58,035 nt of DNA from Candidatus Lactobacillus pullistercoris (GCA_018883635.1 JAHLFT010000086.1:1-58035); one strand, 5' to 3'. Positions 20,377 to 29,381 are shown, numbered from the stretch's first letter. A program made the numbers and translations. Notes: generated from the letters alone by a model not told the origin.

Positions 20377-21588
20377 TTAGTTATAAACAATCACAGGTTC
20401 ATCCTTAATGACGTTGTGCCATACATTGTGGATTTCACTTGGACGAATATTTACACATCCATGTGAACCACCCTTTAGATATGCAGTTTTACTCCAATCG
20501 CTGCGCCAGCTAGCATCGTGGAAGCCGCAGCCAGTTAACGTAAATGGCATCCAGTATTGAACTTTGGAAGCATATTTAGAACCATCATCATTAAATCCGC
20601 GCAGAACACTTGGTGATTCCTTGTATTGAATGTACCAAACGCCCGTTGGAGTTCGGTTCCCTTTACCACCAGTATATGTTCCTGTTACTACATCAGTTAA
20701 GTGAACCGCTAGTTTGCCTTTTCTGATAACCCAAATTTCTTGCTTTTTAATAGAAACAACAATGTAATTTTGCCCAATACCTTTATTACCTTTGCCGTAG
20801 CCGTGGGCATATGTACTGTATCCTAGGCCATAGAGATAGTTTGAACCATCAACATTTTTTTGATCATCCATAAATGCTTTTTCGATAGCTTTTTTAGCCT
20901 TTTTATTATAAATAGCCCAGCCGTAACTCTTGTTCTTAACAGTAATTGTTTTACCGTTTATCTTATTTCCACTAGGAACAGAAAACTTGTAACTCTTCTT
21001 TAAAGTTGCAACTTCATCATTAATTTGGTTAAGTTTTTGATCGAGTTTGTTCACATCGGTAAATTTATATTTACCTTTGGTATAAACTGCTTCATCGATT
21101 AAATCGCTAGCTTTAAGAACATATTTATGACCGGCAATATTATAATTGACAGATGCATTTTTAATATTAGTTAATTTTTCTTTAGCAGTTGAAAATTCCT
21201 TAGACGTATAGTTGTAATTATTCTTATTTGGCATAGCTGTGTGCTGCTTGTCAAAATAAGATTGCACTTGCTCTTTAGTAATCGTCTTAATACTACTATC
21301 ACGGCTTAAAATAATTTTTTTATTCTTCAAGTGGACAGTATTATCAGCTTTTTGATTAATTTTATCTGTTGCTTTGTTAACAGTTAGATTACCAACTTTA
21401 ACTCCGTAAATAGTGACATTAGGATTAAAGTGAGTGACAGCAAACTTTCTAGCTTTGGCTTGACTTGCAACGTGATTATTATGAACGATAACGCCACAAA
21501 TTATTGCAAGGACAATAATTAATCCACCAATAATTAGAAAGAGATTGTTGCGATTATTACGTTTTCTTAAATCTTTTCTTGATTGCAT
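20377..21588 (-). CDS. Membrane-anchored L,D-transpeptidase (YkuD) with PG-binding region
   Basis: The 403-residue protein has a basic N-terminus, one membrane segment at about residues 15-36, a long Lys-rich extracellular stretch matching the YkuD-associated putative peptidoglycan-binding region, and a C-terminal YkuD domain with the signature HGCVN (His376, Cys378). Such enzymes make 3-3 crosslinks or attach proteins to the wall, and are insensitive to most beta-lactams. The domain order is that of Enterococcus Ldt-fm. In an organism with Lys-type peptidoglycan an Ldt is plausible but its contribution is unknown. Confidence 0.92.
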   Translation of the reverse strand: MQSRKDLRKRNNRNNLFLIIGGLIIVLAIICGVIVHNNHVASQAKARKFAVTHFNPNVTIYGVKVGNLTVNKATDKINQKADNTVHLKNKKIILSRDSSIKTITKEQVQSYFDKQHTAMPNKNNYNYTSKEFSTAKEKLTNIKNASVNYNIAGHKYVLKASDLIDEAVYTKGKYKFTDVNKLDQKLNQINDEVATLKKSYKFSVPSGNKINGKTITVKNKSYGWAIYNKKAKKAIEKAFMDDQKNVDGSNYLYGLGYSTYAHGYGKGNKGIGQNYIVVSIKKQEIWVIRKGKLAVHLTDVVTGTYTGGKGNRTPTGVWYIQYKESPSVLRGFNDDGSKYASKVQYWMPFTLTGCGFHDASWRSDWSKTAYLKGGSHGCVNIRPSEIHNVWHNVIKDEPVIVYN

Positions 21589-21732
21589 TTTTTAATTACC
21601 CAACTTTTTATTGATATCGAATAAATGTTTGCCAGCCACCAGTTTATCATCTATACAGTAGTTAGTAAAGAAAGTAAATTTAAATTATAATTTGATTATA
21701 GTAGTACAAACAAAAAAGAGAAGGTAGAAATA

Positions 21733-22533
21733 ATGAAAAATGATCCACTTGTTTTTCAAATGAGTATTGCAAAAGATAAACCTCAATCGTATCGCAAGAA
21801 GGTGCCAGCACAGAAAAAAGTTTGTCCATTTTGTGATGCTGCTAATTTAACAAATATTTATAAACGTGACGGGGACTTAATTTGGTTAAAAAATAAATTC
21901 CCAACTTTGCGTGATACAATGCAAACAGTATTAATCGAATCTAGTGATCATCATGGTGATATCACTACGTATTCTAAAGAAGAAAATCGGAAGATGATTC
22001 GCTTTGCTTTGTCATGTGCAGAGCAAATGCAAAAAAGCGGGAAATATCGCTCAGTTCTTTGGTATAAGAATTATGGCCCACATTCTGGTGGCTCCTTGAT
22101 TCATCCGCACATGCAGATAGTTGGCTTAGAGCATGAAGATGGTTATAAATACATTCATCAGAATAATTTTGAGGGTGAGACACTTTTTCAAGATAAAAAT
22201 GTTGAAGTAAATATTGCGCAACATCCTATCCAAGGCTATACGGAGCTCAATATTAATGCGCTAATGAGAAATAACATTGATTTGTGGGCTGATTGGATTC
22301 AAAGTGCGGCTAAATACATGCTTAATATTATGTATGATGGTCGGTGTGATTCGTATAATTTATTCTTTTATCCGCGTGAAGATGGGGGTATTTGTGCAAA
22401 ATATATTACGCGGTTTAATGCACCACCATATTTTGTCGGATATAAGTTGTCACAAGTGAATGATGAATTGACGCTGGATAAAGAAGCACAGCGGTTTAGA
22501 AAATTTTATGATGGTGGTTCAAGAATAGGATAA
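21733..22533 (+). CDS. DUF4931 / GalT-like HIT-superfamily protein
   Basis: A 266-residue protein resembling galactose-1-phosphate uridylyltransferase type nucleotidyl transferases. CPFC near residue 32 is a zinc knuckle half-site, and GGSLIHPHMQIVGLE near residue 120 is the HIT-like active-site segment with HPHMQ (GalT has HPHGQ). The family is annotated DUF4931 in lactobacilli and its substrate is not established. No galactose genes are nearby, so I do not call it galT. AGAAGGTAG gives the ribosome site. Confidence 0.75.
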   Translation: MKNDPLVFQMSIAKDKPQSYRKKVPAQKKVCPFCDAANLTNIYKRDGDLIWLKNKFPTLRDTMQTVLIESSDHHGDITTYSKEENRKMIRFALSCAEQMQKSGKYRSVLWYKNYGPHSGGSLIHPHMQIVGLEHEDGYKYIHQNNFEGETLFQDKNVEVNIAQHPIQGYTELNINALMRNNIDLWADWIQSAAKYMLNIMYDGRCDSYNLFFYPREDGGICAKYITRFNAPPYFVGYKLSQVNDELTLDKEAQRFRKFYDGGSRIG

Positions 22534-22580
22534 AAAAGTGAGTTTGAGAAAGTTATTTTCTAAACTCACTTTATTTTTTT
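22533..22580. terminator. Bidirectional intrinsic terminator
   Basis: AAAGTGAGTTT / AAACTCACTTT separated by about 16 bases that can add a small inner stem, with A/T runs on the two sides. Confidence 0.8.
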
Positions 22581-23226
22581 AAAACTTAGTTTCTTTAATA
22601 TCATCTTCCGGACGGTGTGCCTGAATTCGCAAAACCTGCCACTTAAAATTATCAGCTGGTTCTTCTAATTTAATTTTTAATGCATGATTTTTAAATGAAT
22701 AATCTAAATCAATCCGATTTTCAACCCATTCAACTCGGTTAGGTTCTTGCTCTAATCCAGAAATAACTATTTCTTTAGGAAGTGGGCTCTTTAAAAAGAC
22801 ATATTTTTGATAATCTGCATGATGATTTTCTAAAACAAAGCCGTCCTGATCAACTTCCAAGTTGCAAGGATGTCCCTCATTAAAGGCATGACCAAACATG
22901 TGCATCCAATTATTAATTTTATCGAGCAATTCTTGAGAAGCAGAATTAATCTTGCCGTCTTCATCGACCGTAATGTTAATGATAGTTTGCTTACCATTTT
23001 TACGATTTTGCATCATCTCGTCAATCACATTATCTGCCGTTAAATCTTCGCCATTTTTGGGTTCAGATAGATTGATAGTGTATTTTTGACAAGCATCTTT
23101 AAGTATTTCCGGTCCGCTAACTGCACGCACGCCTATGTTACGTGCTACTTTTACCAGATCATCTGTATCAAGATTTTGCTCATTTGTAATATTAAAGTTT
23201 AAAATAATTGCGTAATCAGAATTCAT
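22579..23226 (-). CDS. Uncharacterised protein with possible GH29 (alpha-L-fucosidase)-like remnants
   Basis: No family is certain. The 215-residue protein is soluble and acidic with no signal peptide. Around residues 80-110 the string TIINITVDEDGKINSASQ then LLDKINNWMHMFGHAF resembles the GH29 segment LLLNVGP.DGRIP...L..IG.WL..NGEAIY, and the last 80 residues resemble the beta-sandwich that follows it. Near residue 20, DDLVKVARNIGVRAV recalls the GH29 segment before the catalytic strands, but the barrel with its nucleophile Asp is absent. I infer a strongly reduced fucosidase-like scaffold without hydrolase activity; the similarity is from pattern reading only. It has its own terminator and a clear ATG. 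Confidence 0.45.
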   Translation of the reverse strand: MNSDYAIILNFNITNEQNLDTDDLVKVARNIGVRAVSGPEILKDACQKYTINLSEPKNGEDLTADNVIDEMMQNRKNGKQTIINITVDEDGKINSASQELLDKINNWMHMFGHAFNEGHPCNLEVDQDGFVLENHHADYQKYVFLKSPLPKEIVISGLEQEPNRVEWVENRIDLDYSFKNHALKIKLEEPADNFKWQVLRIQAHRPEDDIKETKF

Positions 23227-23287
23227 AATAAATCCCCTCTTGTATAATTCTTATTAATTGTAACCTATTAAAGAAGGAATAGAAAAG

Positions 23288-24049
23288 ATGAAGATCATAA
23301 TTGCACCCGCTAAGAAAATGAAACGTGATTTAGATAGTTTTTCCGTTAAAAGTAAGCCGCAATTTCTAACCCAAACACGAATTCTAGCTAAATTTTTAAA
23401 ATCAAGAACTTCGCAGCAGCTTAAAGAGCTGTGGCAAGCTAGCGATAAAGTCGTAGCTGCTAGTCAAAAGCAACTTGAGGAACTTGATCTTGAAAACAAA
23501 TTAACGCCAGCTATCATTTCTTTTTCTGGTATTCAGTATCAATATATGGCACCAGATCTTTTTACTGCGCCAGCGCTTAATTATATTCAAGATAATTTAC
23601 GAATTTTATCTGGCTTTTATGGTAGTTTACGCCCATTTGATGGGATTAGTCCTTATCGCTTAGAGATGAAAACCTCAATGATTGGTTTTAAAGATTACAG
23701 TTTATATCATTTCTGGAACCAGCAGATTGCCGACGATTTGTTTAAAAATGATGAGCTCGTCATTAATTTGGCTTCAAAAGAATATTCTCGTGTAGTTGCA
23801 CCATATTTAAATAAAAATAGAAAAATGATCACGATTGATTTTCAAGAACAAAAGGGCGGTAAGTGGCGGACAATTGCGACACATGCTAAGATGGCTCGCG
23901 GGGAAATGGTGCGCTTTATTGCCGAAAAGCAAATAAAAAATCCCGCTGATTTGCAGGATTTTCATGATTTTGATTTTCAATTTGTGCCCGAAAAAAGTAA
24001 AGAAGATCACTATCTCTTTCGCACTGATTTTGACTTTAAACGCCGTTAA
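23288..24049 (+). CDS. yaaA: Peroxide stress protein YaaA (UPF0246)
   Basis: The 253-residue protein matches YaaA across its length: IIAPAKKMK at the N-terminus, SGIQYQYMAP and LRILSGFYGSLRPFDGISPYRLEM in the middle, NLASKEYS, and HAKMARGEMVRFI near the C-terminus. YaaA limits free iron and DNA damage during hydrogen peroxide stress in E. coli, and binds DNA. In an H2O2-producing lactobacillus (see the Nfr genes) such a protein is sensible. It starts after GAAGGAAT and ends by overlapping the convergent esterase by four bases. Confidence 0.93.
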   Translation: MKIIIAPAKKMKRDLDSFSVKSKPQFLTQTRILAKFLKSRTSQQLKELWQASDKVVAASQKQLEELDLENKLTPAIISFSGIQYQYMAPDLFTAPALNYIQDNLRILSGFYGSLRPFDGISPYRLEMKTSMIGFKDYSLYHFWNQQIADDLFKNDELVINLASKEYSRVVAPYLNKNRKMITIDFQEQKGGKWRTIATHAKMARGEMVRFIAEKQIKNPADLQDFHDFDFQFVPEKSKEDHYLFRTDFDFKRR

Positions 24050-24789
24050 AATAGGGGCTTAACGAAATCAGCGGCAAGGCGAGCAGCTTTTGCTTGATAT
24101 TCATGAGTAAAACTATGATCTGCGCCATCAATTAAGTTTAATTCACTATTTTGATAAACCTGGTGGTATTTTTTACTGTATTTTGGATTAACAATTTCGT
24201 CATTAGAGCCAACAATAATTGACACAGGGTTTGTGAATCGTTTTGAAATTTCGTAGATTGGTAAAACTTGTGCAGTTCTTAAATAAAAACCACCTAATTT
24301 TTTATCATGAAAAGGAACAGTATTTGGAATATGGTTAGGGTCATAAGTTGCACTCTGAGTCTTGCCAGCTAAAGCATCGTCTTTTAGTTGGGCTGCTGGA
24401 GCTATCAGGACTATTTTTTTAATGACATCGGGATAAAGCCCAGCTAACATCGAAGCAACGACTCCGCCTTGTGAATGACCGATTAAGAAAATATTTCTTA
24501 CATGTGGATCGGTACGAACATAGTCTAAAATCGCCTTGGCATCGGCAATCTCATTAACGACGGTCATATCTTCAAACTTTCCGTCGCTTTCACCATGACC
24601 ATTAAAATCAAAGCGGACACTAGCAACATTTTCATCACGAAGATTATCGGCAATTTCTCTTAATAAATTTGTGTTGCGATTCGCGGTAAAACCATGCATT
24701 AAAATTGCCATGTCATAAATTTCGCCAAATGGTTCCTCGCGATCTCCAACTAATGTTAATCCGTCTCTTTTTATTGTTATGCGTCCCAT
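24046..24789 (-). CDS. Cinnamoyl/feruloyl esterase (alpha/beta hydrolase)
   Basis: A 247-residue cytosolic alpha/beta hydrolase. It reads very close to the characterised L. johnsonii cinnamoyl esterases: EEPFGEIYDMAIL near residue 20, the oxyanion segment HGFTANRN, FDFNGHGESDG, the nucleophile motif GHSQGGV (Ser near residue 106), a late Asp in GSNDEIV, and the catalytic His in DGADHSF. Such enzymes release ferulic, caffeic and p-coumaric acids from plant esters and can act on chlorogenic acid. The ATG at 24789 has AAAGGAG upstream and is preferred to 24810. No phenolic decarboxylase is adjacent. Confidence 0.88.
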   Translation of the reverse strand: MGRITIKRDGLTLVGDREEPFGEIYDMAILMHGFTANRNTNLLREIADNLRDENVASVRFDFNGHGESDGKFEDMTVVNEIADAKAILDYVRTDPHVRNIFLIGHSQGGVVASMLAGLYPDVIKKIVLIAPAAQLKDDALAGKTQSATYDPNHIPNTVPFHDKKLGGFYLRTAQVLPIYEISKRFTNPVSIIVGSNDEIVNPKYSKKYHQVYQNSELNLIDGADHSFTHEYQAKAARLAADFVKPLF

Positions 24790-24931
24790 AATTTGTGCTC
24801 CTTTGCTCATTTAACTTCTATACTTTATTGTATACTTTTTATTCCCATAATAAGGAAAGTTTATCTTAAGAAAATGGAAAGAACCTTTAGTAAATAGTAA
24901 TATGATTTTAGAAGTGAATTGAGGTAAATAT

Positions 24932-25531
24932 ATGGAAATTATTTTTATTCGACATGGTCAAACTGAAGTAAATAAAGAAAATAGAATTCAAGGTGCTGCG
25001 GTTGATGCAGAATTAAACGAGGTCGGGAGAGCATATGCCAAAAAAGCGGCCGCAAATTTTGATCCCAGTGTATTTGACGTTGTTTATTCCAGTCCGATGA
25101 AGAGGGCAGTTGAGACCGCCCAAATTTTTACTAAGGGAACGCAAAAATTAACTTTAGATAAACGTTTAATGGAATTTAATTTTGGCGACTGGGACGGACA
25201 AAAAATGGATGAGATTGCTAAAAAGTATCCTGATATCCTTGATTCTTGGGGTAAGATTAACCGCGACTATGTTAAATATGTACCTAATGGTGAAAGCTAC
25301 GATGAGCTTGCCCAAAGATGTATTAGTTTTTTAAATGAAGTAGAACAAAAATATCCTGATAAAAAGGTGTTAGTTGTTGCTCATGGTCGTTTAATTAGAA
25401 TGATGGTGGCCCATTATATCGCTGATGATGATCTTGATAAGCTTGATACAATGGCAAATTGTGCACTAGCTAAGGTCAAGGTTAAGGACGGCGCAGCAAG
25501 GACGGTTTATTATAATCGGCTATTGGCATAG
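24932..25531 (+). CDS. Histidine phosphatase superfamily protein (phosphoglycerate-mutase-like)
   Basis: A 199-residue single-domain enzyme with the catalytic RHGQTEVN at residues 7-14 (phosphorylated His8), SSPMKRAVETA, and the second catalytic His in VVAHGRLIRM. The length and sequence fit the cofactor-dependent PhoE/GpmB-like group of broad phosphatases rather than the glycolytic mutase, which is longer. Substrate unknown. It has its own terminator and sits upstream of the hrt-like operon. Confidence 0.85.
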   Translation: MEIIFIRHGQTEVNKENRIQGAAVDAELNEVGRAYAKKAAANFDPSVFDVVYSSPMKRAVETAQIFTKGTQKLTLDKRLMEFNFGDWDGQKMDEIAKKYPDILDSWGKINRDYVKYVPNGESYDELAQRCISFLNEVEQKYPDKKVLVVAHGRLIRMMVAHYIADDDLDKLDTMANCALAKVKVKDGAARTVYYNRLLA

Positions 25532-25561
25532 TGAGTGTTCAGAAACACTCGCTTTTTTTAT
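25529..25561 (+). terminator. Intrinsic terminator
   Basis: GAGTGTT, a four-base loop, AACACTCGCTTTTTTT directly after the phosphatase stop codon. Confidence 0.85.
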
Positions 25562-25570
25562 AGCAACAAC

Positions 25571-25624
25571 TTGACATTGTGTCACTATGGACCTATTATA
25601 ATATTGAATTGTGACAAGATGTCA
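25571..25624 (+). promoter_or_regulatory. HrtR-type promoter with two operator palindromes
   Basis: TTGACA (25571-25576) and TATTAT (25594-25599), 17 bases apart, form the promoter of the tetR-permease-ATPase operon; a TATAAT at 25597-25602 overlaps. Two palindromes flank the -10: TGACATTGTGTCA (25572-25584, over the -35) and TGACAAGATGTCA (25612-25624). Both have the exact arms of the published Lactococcus lactis HrtR operator ATGACACAGTGTCAT, differing only in the three central bases. Their centres are 40 bases apart, about four helical turns, as expected for cooperative repression. Confidence 0.85.
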
Positions 25625-25644
25625 TTTAGTAGAGGGAGAAAATT

Positions 25645-26175
25645 ATGGTTAAGCAGACTTTTTTTAACTTACCAGATGAGAAGAAGCAGCGAGTGACAAC
25701 AGCTCTGTTGCACGAATTTAGTAATCATCCATTACCTGATGCGCAAGTTGCACGAATTGTTAAAGAAGCGGAAATTGCGCGGGGCGCTTTTTATAAATAT
25801 TTTGATGATTTAACTGATGCCTATACTTATTTGTACGAAAAGGCAATTCAAGATATTCATATTACGATGCAGCCAACGAGAAAATTCGATCCTGATTTCT
25901 TCTATGAACGTGTTTGCACTTTTGTTGATCAAACAGGAAGCAGTAAATATAAAGCGCTAATGAAGATGCATATGCTGCACAATGAAGCGGCGCTTCCTGG
26001 CAGTATGAAAACAAACTCTGAACAGCTTCTTAATATGACACCAGAAATGTGGAGTGCAATGGTCTTGAGTCATGAAGTAATCAATTCGGTCTTTGCAGAT
26101 CCGGATAATCGGGAAAAGAACTTAAAACGATTTAAAGAAAGCCTATATTTGATAGATAAAGGAAGTAAAAAGTAA
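25645..26175 (+). CDS. hrtR: TetR-family heme-sensing repressor HrtR-like
   Basis: A 176-residue TetR/AcrR-type regulator with an N-terminal helix-turn-helix (ARIVKEAEIARGAFYKYF) and a ligand domain. Lactococcal HrtR binds heme through His72 and His149 and then releases its DNA. Here His72 is at exactly the same number (DIHITM) and His143 in LSHEV is the likely second ligand. The promoter carries two palindromes with HrtR operator arms, and the two following genes look like HrtB and HrtA, in the lactococcal order R-B-A. The gene ends in TAATG overlapping the permease start by one base. The heme-sensor role is inferred from family, operator and gene order together. Confidence 0.82.
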   Translation: MVKQTFFNLPDEKKQRVTTALLHEFSNHPLPDAQVARIVKEAEIARGAFYKYFDDLTDAYTYLYEKAIQDIHITMQPTRKFDPDFFYERVCTFVDQTGSSKYKALMKMHMLHNEAALPGSMKTNSEQLLNMTPEMWSAMVLSHEVINSVFADPDNREKNLKRFKESLYLIDKGSKK

Positions 26176-27236
26176 TGTTTTTAGCTTTTAAAGAAATTAA
26201 ACGTGAAAAATTACGCTATGGTTTGATTATTTTAATGATTTTTTTAATTAGTTATTTGATCTTCATGTTATCATCTTTGGCTATTGGATTAGCTGATGAA
26301 AACACGCAGGCGATCAATTCTTGGGATGCTAAAAAAGTAGTTTTAAATAAAAATGCCAATATTAGTATGGCGCAGTCCGTTTTAACTAAAAAGGATTTAA
26401 AAGGAATCAAATTAGGAAAGAAAGAAGCGATTGTGGGCCAAACTCCGATAGTTGCTAAAGCCAAAGGGCGCCCATCAACGTCAGCGCAATTCCTTGGTGT
26501 TAAAAAATCGCAATTTATTTATCAAGACCAAGATCTAATTTCTGGTCATAAAGCTAAAAAGGCTAGCGAAGTTACAGTTGATCAAGCTTTTAAAATTAAA
26601 GGTTATAAACTTGGCGATAAAATTAGCCTAAATGATTCAACGAAGAAATATAAGATTGTTGGTTTTGTTCAAGGCGCCAAGATCAATATTGCTCCGATTG
26701 TTTATGGTCGTCTTTCTACTTGGAAGAGCTTGCGTGAAGGGATGACTAATGTTGAAGCTTCAGGAATAATTTCACAAAACGCAAATTATAAATTTAATCA
26801 GCACAATGCTAAGACTTATCCAATTAAAACTTTTATTGATAAATTACCTGGCTATACTGCACAAAATATGACGTTTGAATTGATGATTGGTTTTCTTTTT
26901 GCTATTTCGTTAATTATCATCGCTGTCTTCTTGTACATTTTAACGATGCAAAAAATGCACAATTTTGCGGTAATGAGAGCTCAAGGGATCCCTTCAAAAA
27001 CTTTAGTTGGGGCTACGATTAGTCAATCTATTATTTTAGTTGTAGTTGGTGTAGTAATTGCTTTAATTGCAATGTGGATTACAGCCTTAATTTTACCAGC
27101 TTCAGTGCCATTATTATTTACTCCAGAAATTATGGTAATCGGAAGTCTTGGAATGTTAATTATGGGAATAATTGGTAGTTTAATTCCGATTAGATCGATT
27201 TTAAAGGTTGATCCAGCAAAGGCGATTGGAGAATAA
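26175..27236 (+). CDS. hrtB: HrtB-like ABC transporter permease (heme efflux)
   Basis: The 353-residue protein has the MacB/FtsX layout: one membrane segment at about residues 12-36 preceded by KEIKREKLRYG, a roughly 200-residue extracellular domain, and three C-terminal membrane segments (about 232-256, 282-310 and 318-340). The N-terminal sequence closely follows HrtB proteins (ALKELK..KLRYGLI pattern and a following SWDAKKVVLNK). HrtB and HrtA export excess heme from the membrane. Translation is coupled to hrtR (TAATG) and hrtA starts three bases after its stop. A general antimicrobial-peptide exporter is the alternative. Confidence 0.8.
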   Translation: MFLAFKEIKREKLRYGLIILMIFLISYLIFMLSSLAIGLADENTQAINSWDAKKVVLNKNANISMAQSVLTKKDLKGIKLGKKEAIVGQTPIVAKAKGRPSTSAQFLGVKKSQFIYQDQDLISGHKAKKASEVTVDQAFKIKGYKLGDKISLNDSTKKYKIVGFVQGAKINIAPIVYGRLSTWKSLREGMTNVEASGIISQNANYKFNQHNAKTYPIKTFIDKLPGYTAQNMTFELMIGFLFAISLIIIAVFLYILTMQKMHNFAVMRAQGIPSKTLVGATISQSIILVVVGVVIALIAMWITALILPASVPLLFTPEIMVIGSLGMLIMGIIGSLIPIRSILKVDPAKAIGE

Positions 27237-27239
27237 ATC

Positions 27240-27914
27240 ATGACAGTAATTGAATTAAAAGATGTTGATAAATTTTATGGTAAAGGAACAGCAAAAGTTG
27301 AAGCTCTTAAGAATATTAATTTCCAAGCAAATAAAGGTGAAGTGGTATTAATTATGGGACCTTCAGGAGCCGGGAAAAGTACCTTTTTAACAATTGCCGG
27401 TTCGCTGCAAAAACCGACTTCTGGGCAGATCTTGATTAATGGTGAAAATATTTCGGAGTATTCTAATAAGCAAAGCAACAATCTGCGTTTGAATAAGATT
27501 GGTTTTGTTCTGCAGGCTTACAATCTCGTGCCATTTTTAAATGTTCATGAACAATTTGTATTAGTAGATAAAGTCAAAAAGCAAAATAATTTGTCAAAAG
27601 CTGATTTACAAAAATTGTTAGAAGATTTGGGTGTTACTAAATTGATTAAGAAATATCCGAATGAATTATCGGGTGGTCAGCAGCAAAGAGTTGCGATTGC
27701 GCGGGCATTATATGCTAACCCAGAGATAATTTTGGCAGATGAACCAACTGCTTCGCTTGATACTAAAAATGTTGAAGAAGTAGGGAAGCTTTTTAAGAAA
27801 CTAGCTAAAGAACGTGATAAGGCAATCATTCTTGTAACGCACGATCCACGTCTTGAAAAATATGCAGATCATATTTATGAGATGATGGATGGTAAAATGA
27901 GCAAGAAAAAATAA
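27240..27914 (+). CDS. hrtA: HrtA-like ABC transporter ATP-binding protein
   Basis: A 224-residue MacB-type ATPase subunit. Walker A GPSGAGKST, signature LSGGQQQRVAIARAL, Walker B ILADEPTASLD and the switch His in LVTHD are all canonical. It is the last gene of the hrtRBA-like operon and powers the preceding permease. A perfect terminator follows. LolD/MacB-like ATPases in other systems are similar, so the heme assignment rests on its partners. Confidence 0.85.
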   Translation: MTVIELKDVDKFYGKGTAKVEALKNINFQANKGEVVLIMGPSGAGKSTFLTIAGSLQKPTSGQILINGENISEYSNKQSNNLRLNKIGFVLQAYNLVPFLNVHEQFVLVDKVKKQNNLSKADLQKLLEDLGVTKLIKKYPNELSGGQQQRVAIARALYANPEIILADEPTASLDTKNVEEVGKLFKKLAKERDKAIILVTHDPRLEKYADHIYEMMDGKMSKKK

Positions 27915-27961
27915 GCAATAAAAAACTGAGAAAGTGAAAAATAACTTTCTCAGTTTTTTTA
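27915..27961. terminator. Bidirectional intrinsic terminator
   Basis: AAAACTGAGAAAGT / ACTTTCTCAGTTTTTTT with an eight-base loop, closing the hrt operon and facing the convergent pepD. Confidence 0.9.
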
Positions 27962-27968
27962 TGATTAA

Positions 27969-29381
27969 TTATAAATTTGGATCCATCTTAAAGCGTAGCG
28001 GTGAATCCGCAGTTTGCTTAGTAATTAGCGTTGCAATTAGCTTCTTATAAGTATCAAGCGCTGCCTTAGCCATCTTTTCGTTGGCTTCGTTTACTAAATC
28101 AGTTTGTTTTTCAGAATCATTTTCTTTTCTTAATTTTTGATCATATTGGTAACGAATCCGCATAGTAGTTTCTCTAGCTTCGTCCTGTGCATTTTCTAGA
28201 TCAGTTCCATATTTACCCCAATCACGGTCGACCAATGTACCGGCAAGCTTGAAAACCCAATAAGCAGAATTACTTGAATAAGTTTCTTTACCATATTTGT
28301 ACATCGTCGGCACCTTGCTGGCTTGAGGATAAAATGGAATATAAACGCTTTGAGCGGCGACTCCCATTGCAAGCCAATGTGTCATATTTTGCCCGTTAAG
28401 TTCAAGCAGGTGTGATTCTTGTGTTGTAGCAACAGATATCGGCCGAAAAGTGGCATTATCTTTATTCTTCTTATTAGTTAAATCGTAAGGAGTATTTTGG
28501 TAATGGTTACTTAATACTGCTTGCGCATCTTGAATTGAAATTGGTTTATCCGGTTTTTGAATAAATGGTAAATCAAAATCTTGTGGTTCTTGCTTTACAG
28601 AAGGGGTTAATAATTTTTGACCGATCCAAACTCGCGGAGTGTTGTAGTGCAGATCGCTGTCGTCGTGGGTACCAAAAATTTCACGCCAATTAAAAACTTT
28701 ATCTTTTGGCCAAAGGTTATTTTCATAGACAAAATTTTGTAAGTCTTTTGAATATAAAAAGTCATTGCCATCAAAAACAACTGCTTGAATTGCTAGCTGG
28801 TTAGCGACAACTGCGTAAGAATCATCTGGAATGCGTTGAGCTACCCAGTGGTGACCGGAACCAATTTCCATATACCAAGCTTCATTTGGATCACTAAATA
28901 GTATTCCGTCAGCTTCAGCGGCTCCGTGTTCTTCGACGATTTTACCAAGACGTTCAATTCCTTGACGGGCTGTTTTGACATAAGGTAAAACTGTTGTCAC
29001 CATTGCTTCTTCTAAAATACCAGCTTCTGTATTGAAGGGATCAGCTGCCAAAACGCGTGCATTAGCATAAGCACTCTCAGTAGCACTCATTGCAACATGA
29101 AATTCATTAATTCCATCTTCTTCAAAGACGCCATATTTATCTGTCCATTCAGGAGTAGAAGAATAAGCAAATTTTTCTGAAGGAAGATCGATTTCAAATT
29201 TATTATCTTTTGATTTGAAATGATTATTTAAAATATTTTTTTCATGTTTATTAAAAGCCAAATGTTTCGGCCAGGCTGTTTTGGCATCTTCGTTTCGGCC
29301 GATAATAACACTGCCGGTGAGGGATGCCTTTTTACCAATTAAAATTGAAGTACATGATGAACGACCAATTTTTGTACTCAT
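27969..29381 (-). CDS. pepD: C69-family dipeptidase (PepD type)
   Basis: A 470-residue Ntn-hydrolase dipeptidase. The N-terminal SSCTSILIGKKAS contains the Cys that becomes the N-terminal nucleophile after removal of a short propeptide, followed by IGRNEDA, both diagnostic for peptidase family C69 (Lactobacillus helveticus dipeptidase A). It splits dipeptides imported by systems such as DtpT. Lactobacilli often have several pepD paralogues; this is one of them. Start at 29381 has AAAGAGTG upstream in its own direction. It diverges from a small unknown gene. Confidence 0.9.
   Translation of the reverse strand: MSTKIGRSSCTSILIGKKASLTGSVIIGRNEDAKTAWPKHLAFNKHEKNILNNHFKSKDNKFEIDLPSEKFAYSSTPEWTDKYGVFEEDGINEFHVAMSATESAYANARVLAADPFNTEAGILEEAMVTTVLPYVKTARQGIERLGKIVEEHGAAEADGILFSDPNEAWYMEIGSGHHWVAQRIPDDSYAVVANQLAIQAVVFDGNDFLYSKDLQNFVYENNLWPKDKVFNWREIFGTHDDSDLHYNTPRVWIGQKLLTPSVKQEPQDFDLPFIQKPDKPISIQDAQAVLSNHYQNTPYDLTNKKNKDNATFRPISVATTQESHLLELNGQNMTHWLAMGVAAQSVYIPFYPQASKVPTMYKYGKETYSSNSAYWVFKLAGTLVDRDWGKYGTDLENAQDEARETTMRIRYQYDQKLRKENDSEKQTDLVNEANEKMAKAALDTYKKLIATLITKQTADSPLRFKMDPNL

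Noticed and set aside
21733..22533. galT, galactose-1-phosphate uridylyltransferase
   Set aside because: The protein is much shorter than GalT, reads HPHMQ not HPHGQ, and no galactose genes are near; DUF4931-like is safer.
24932..25531. Glycolytic phosphoglycerate mutase gpmA
   Set aside because: Too short and lacking the GpmA-specific insertions; it fits the broad histidine phosphatase group.
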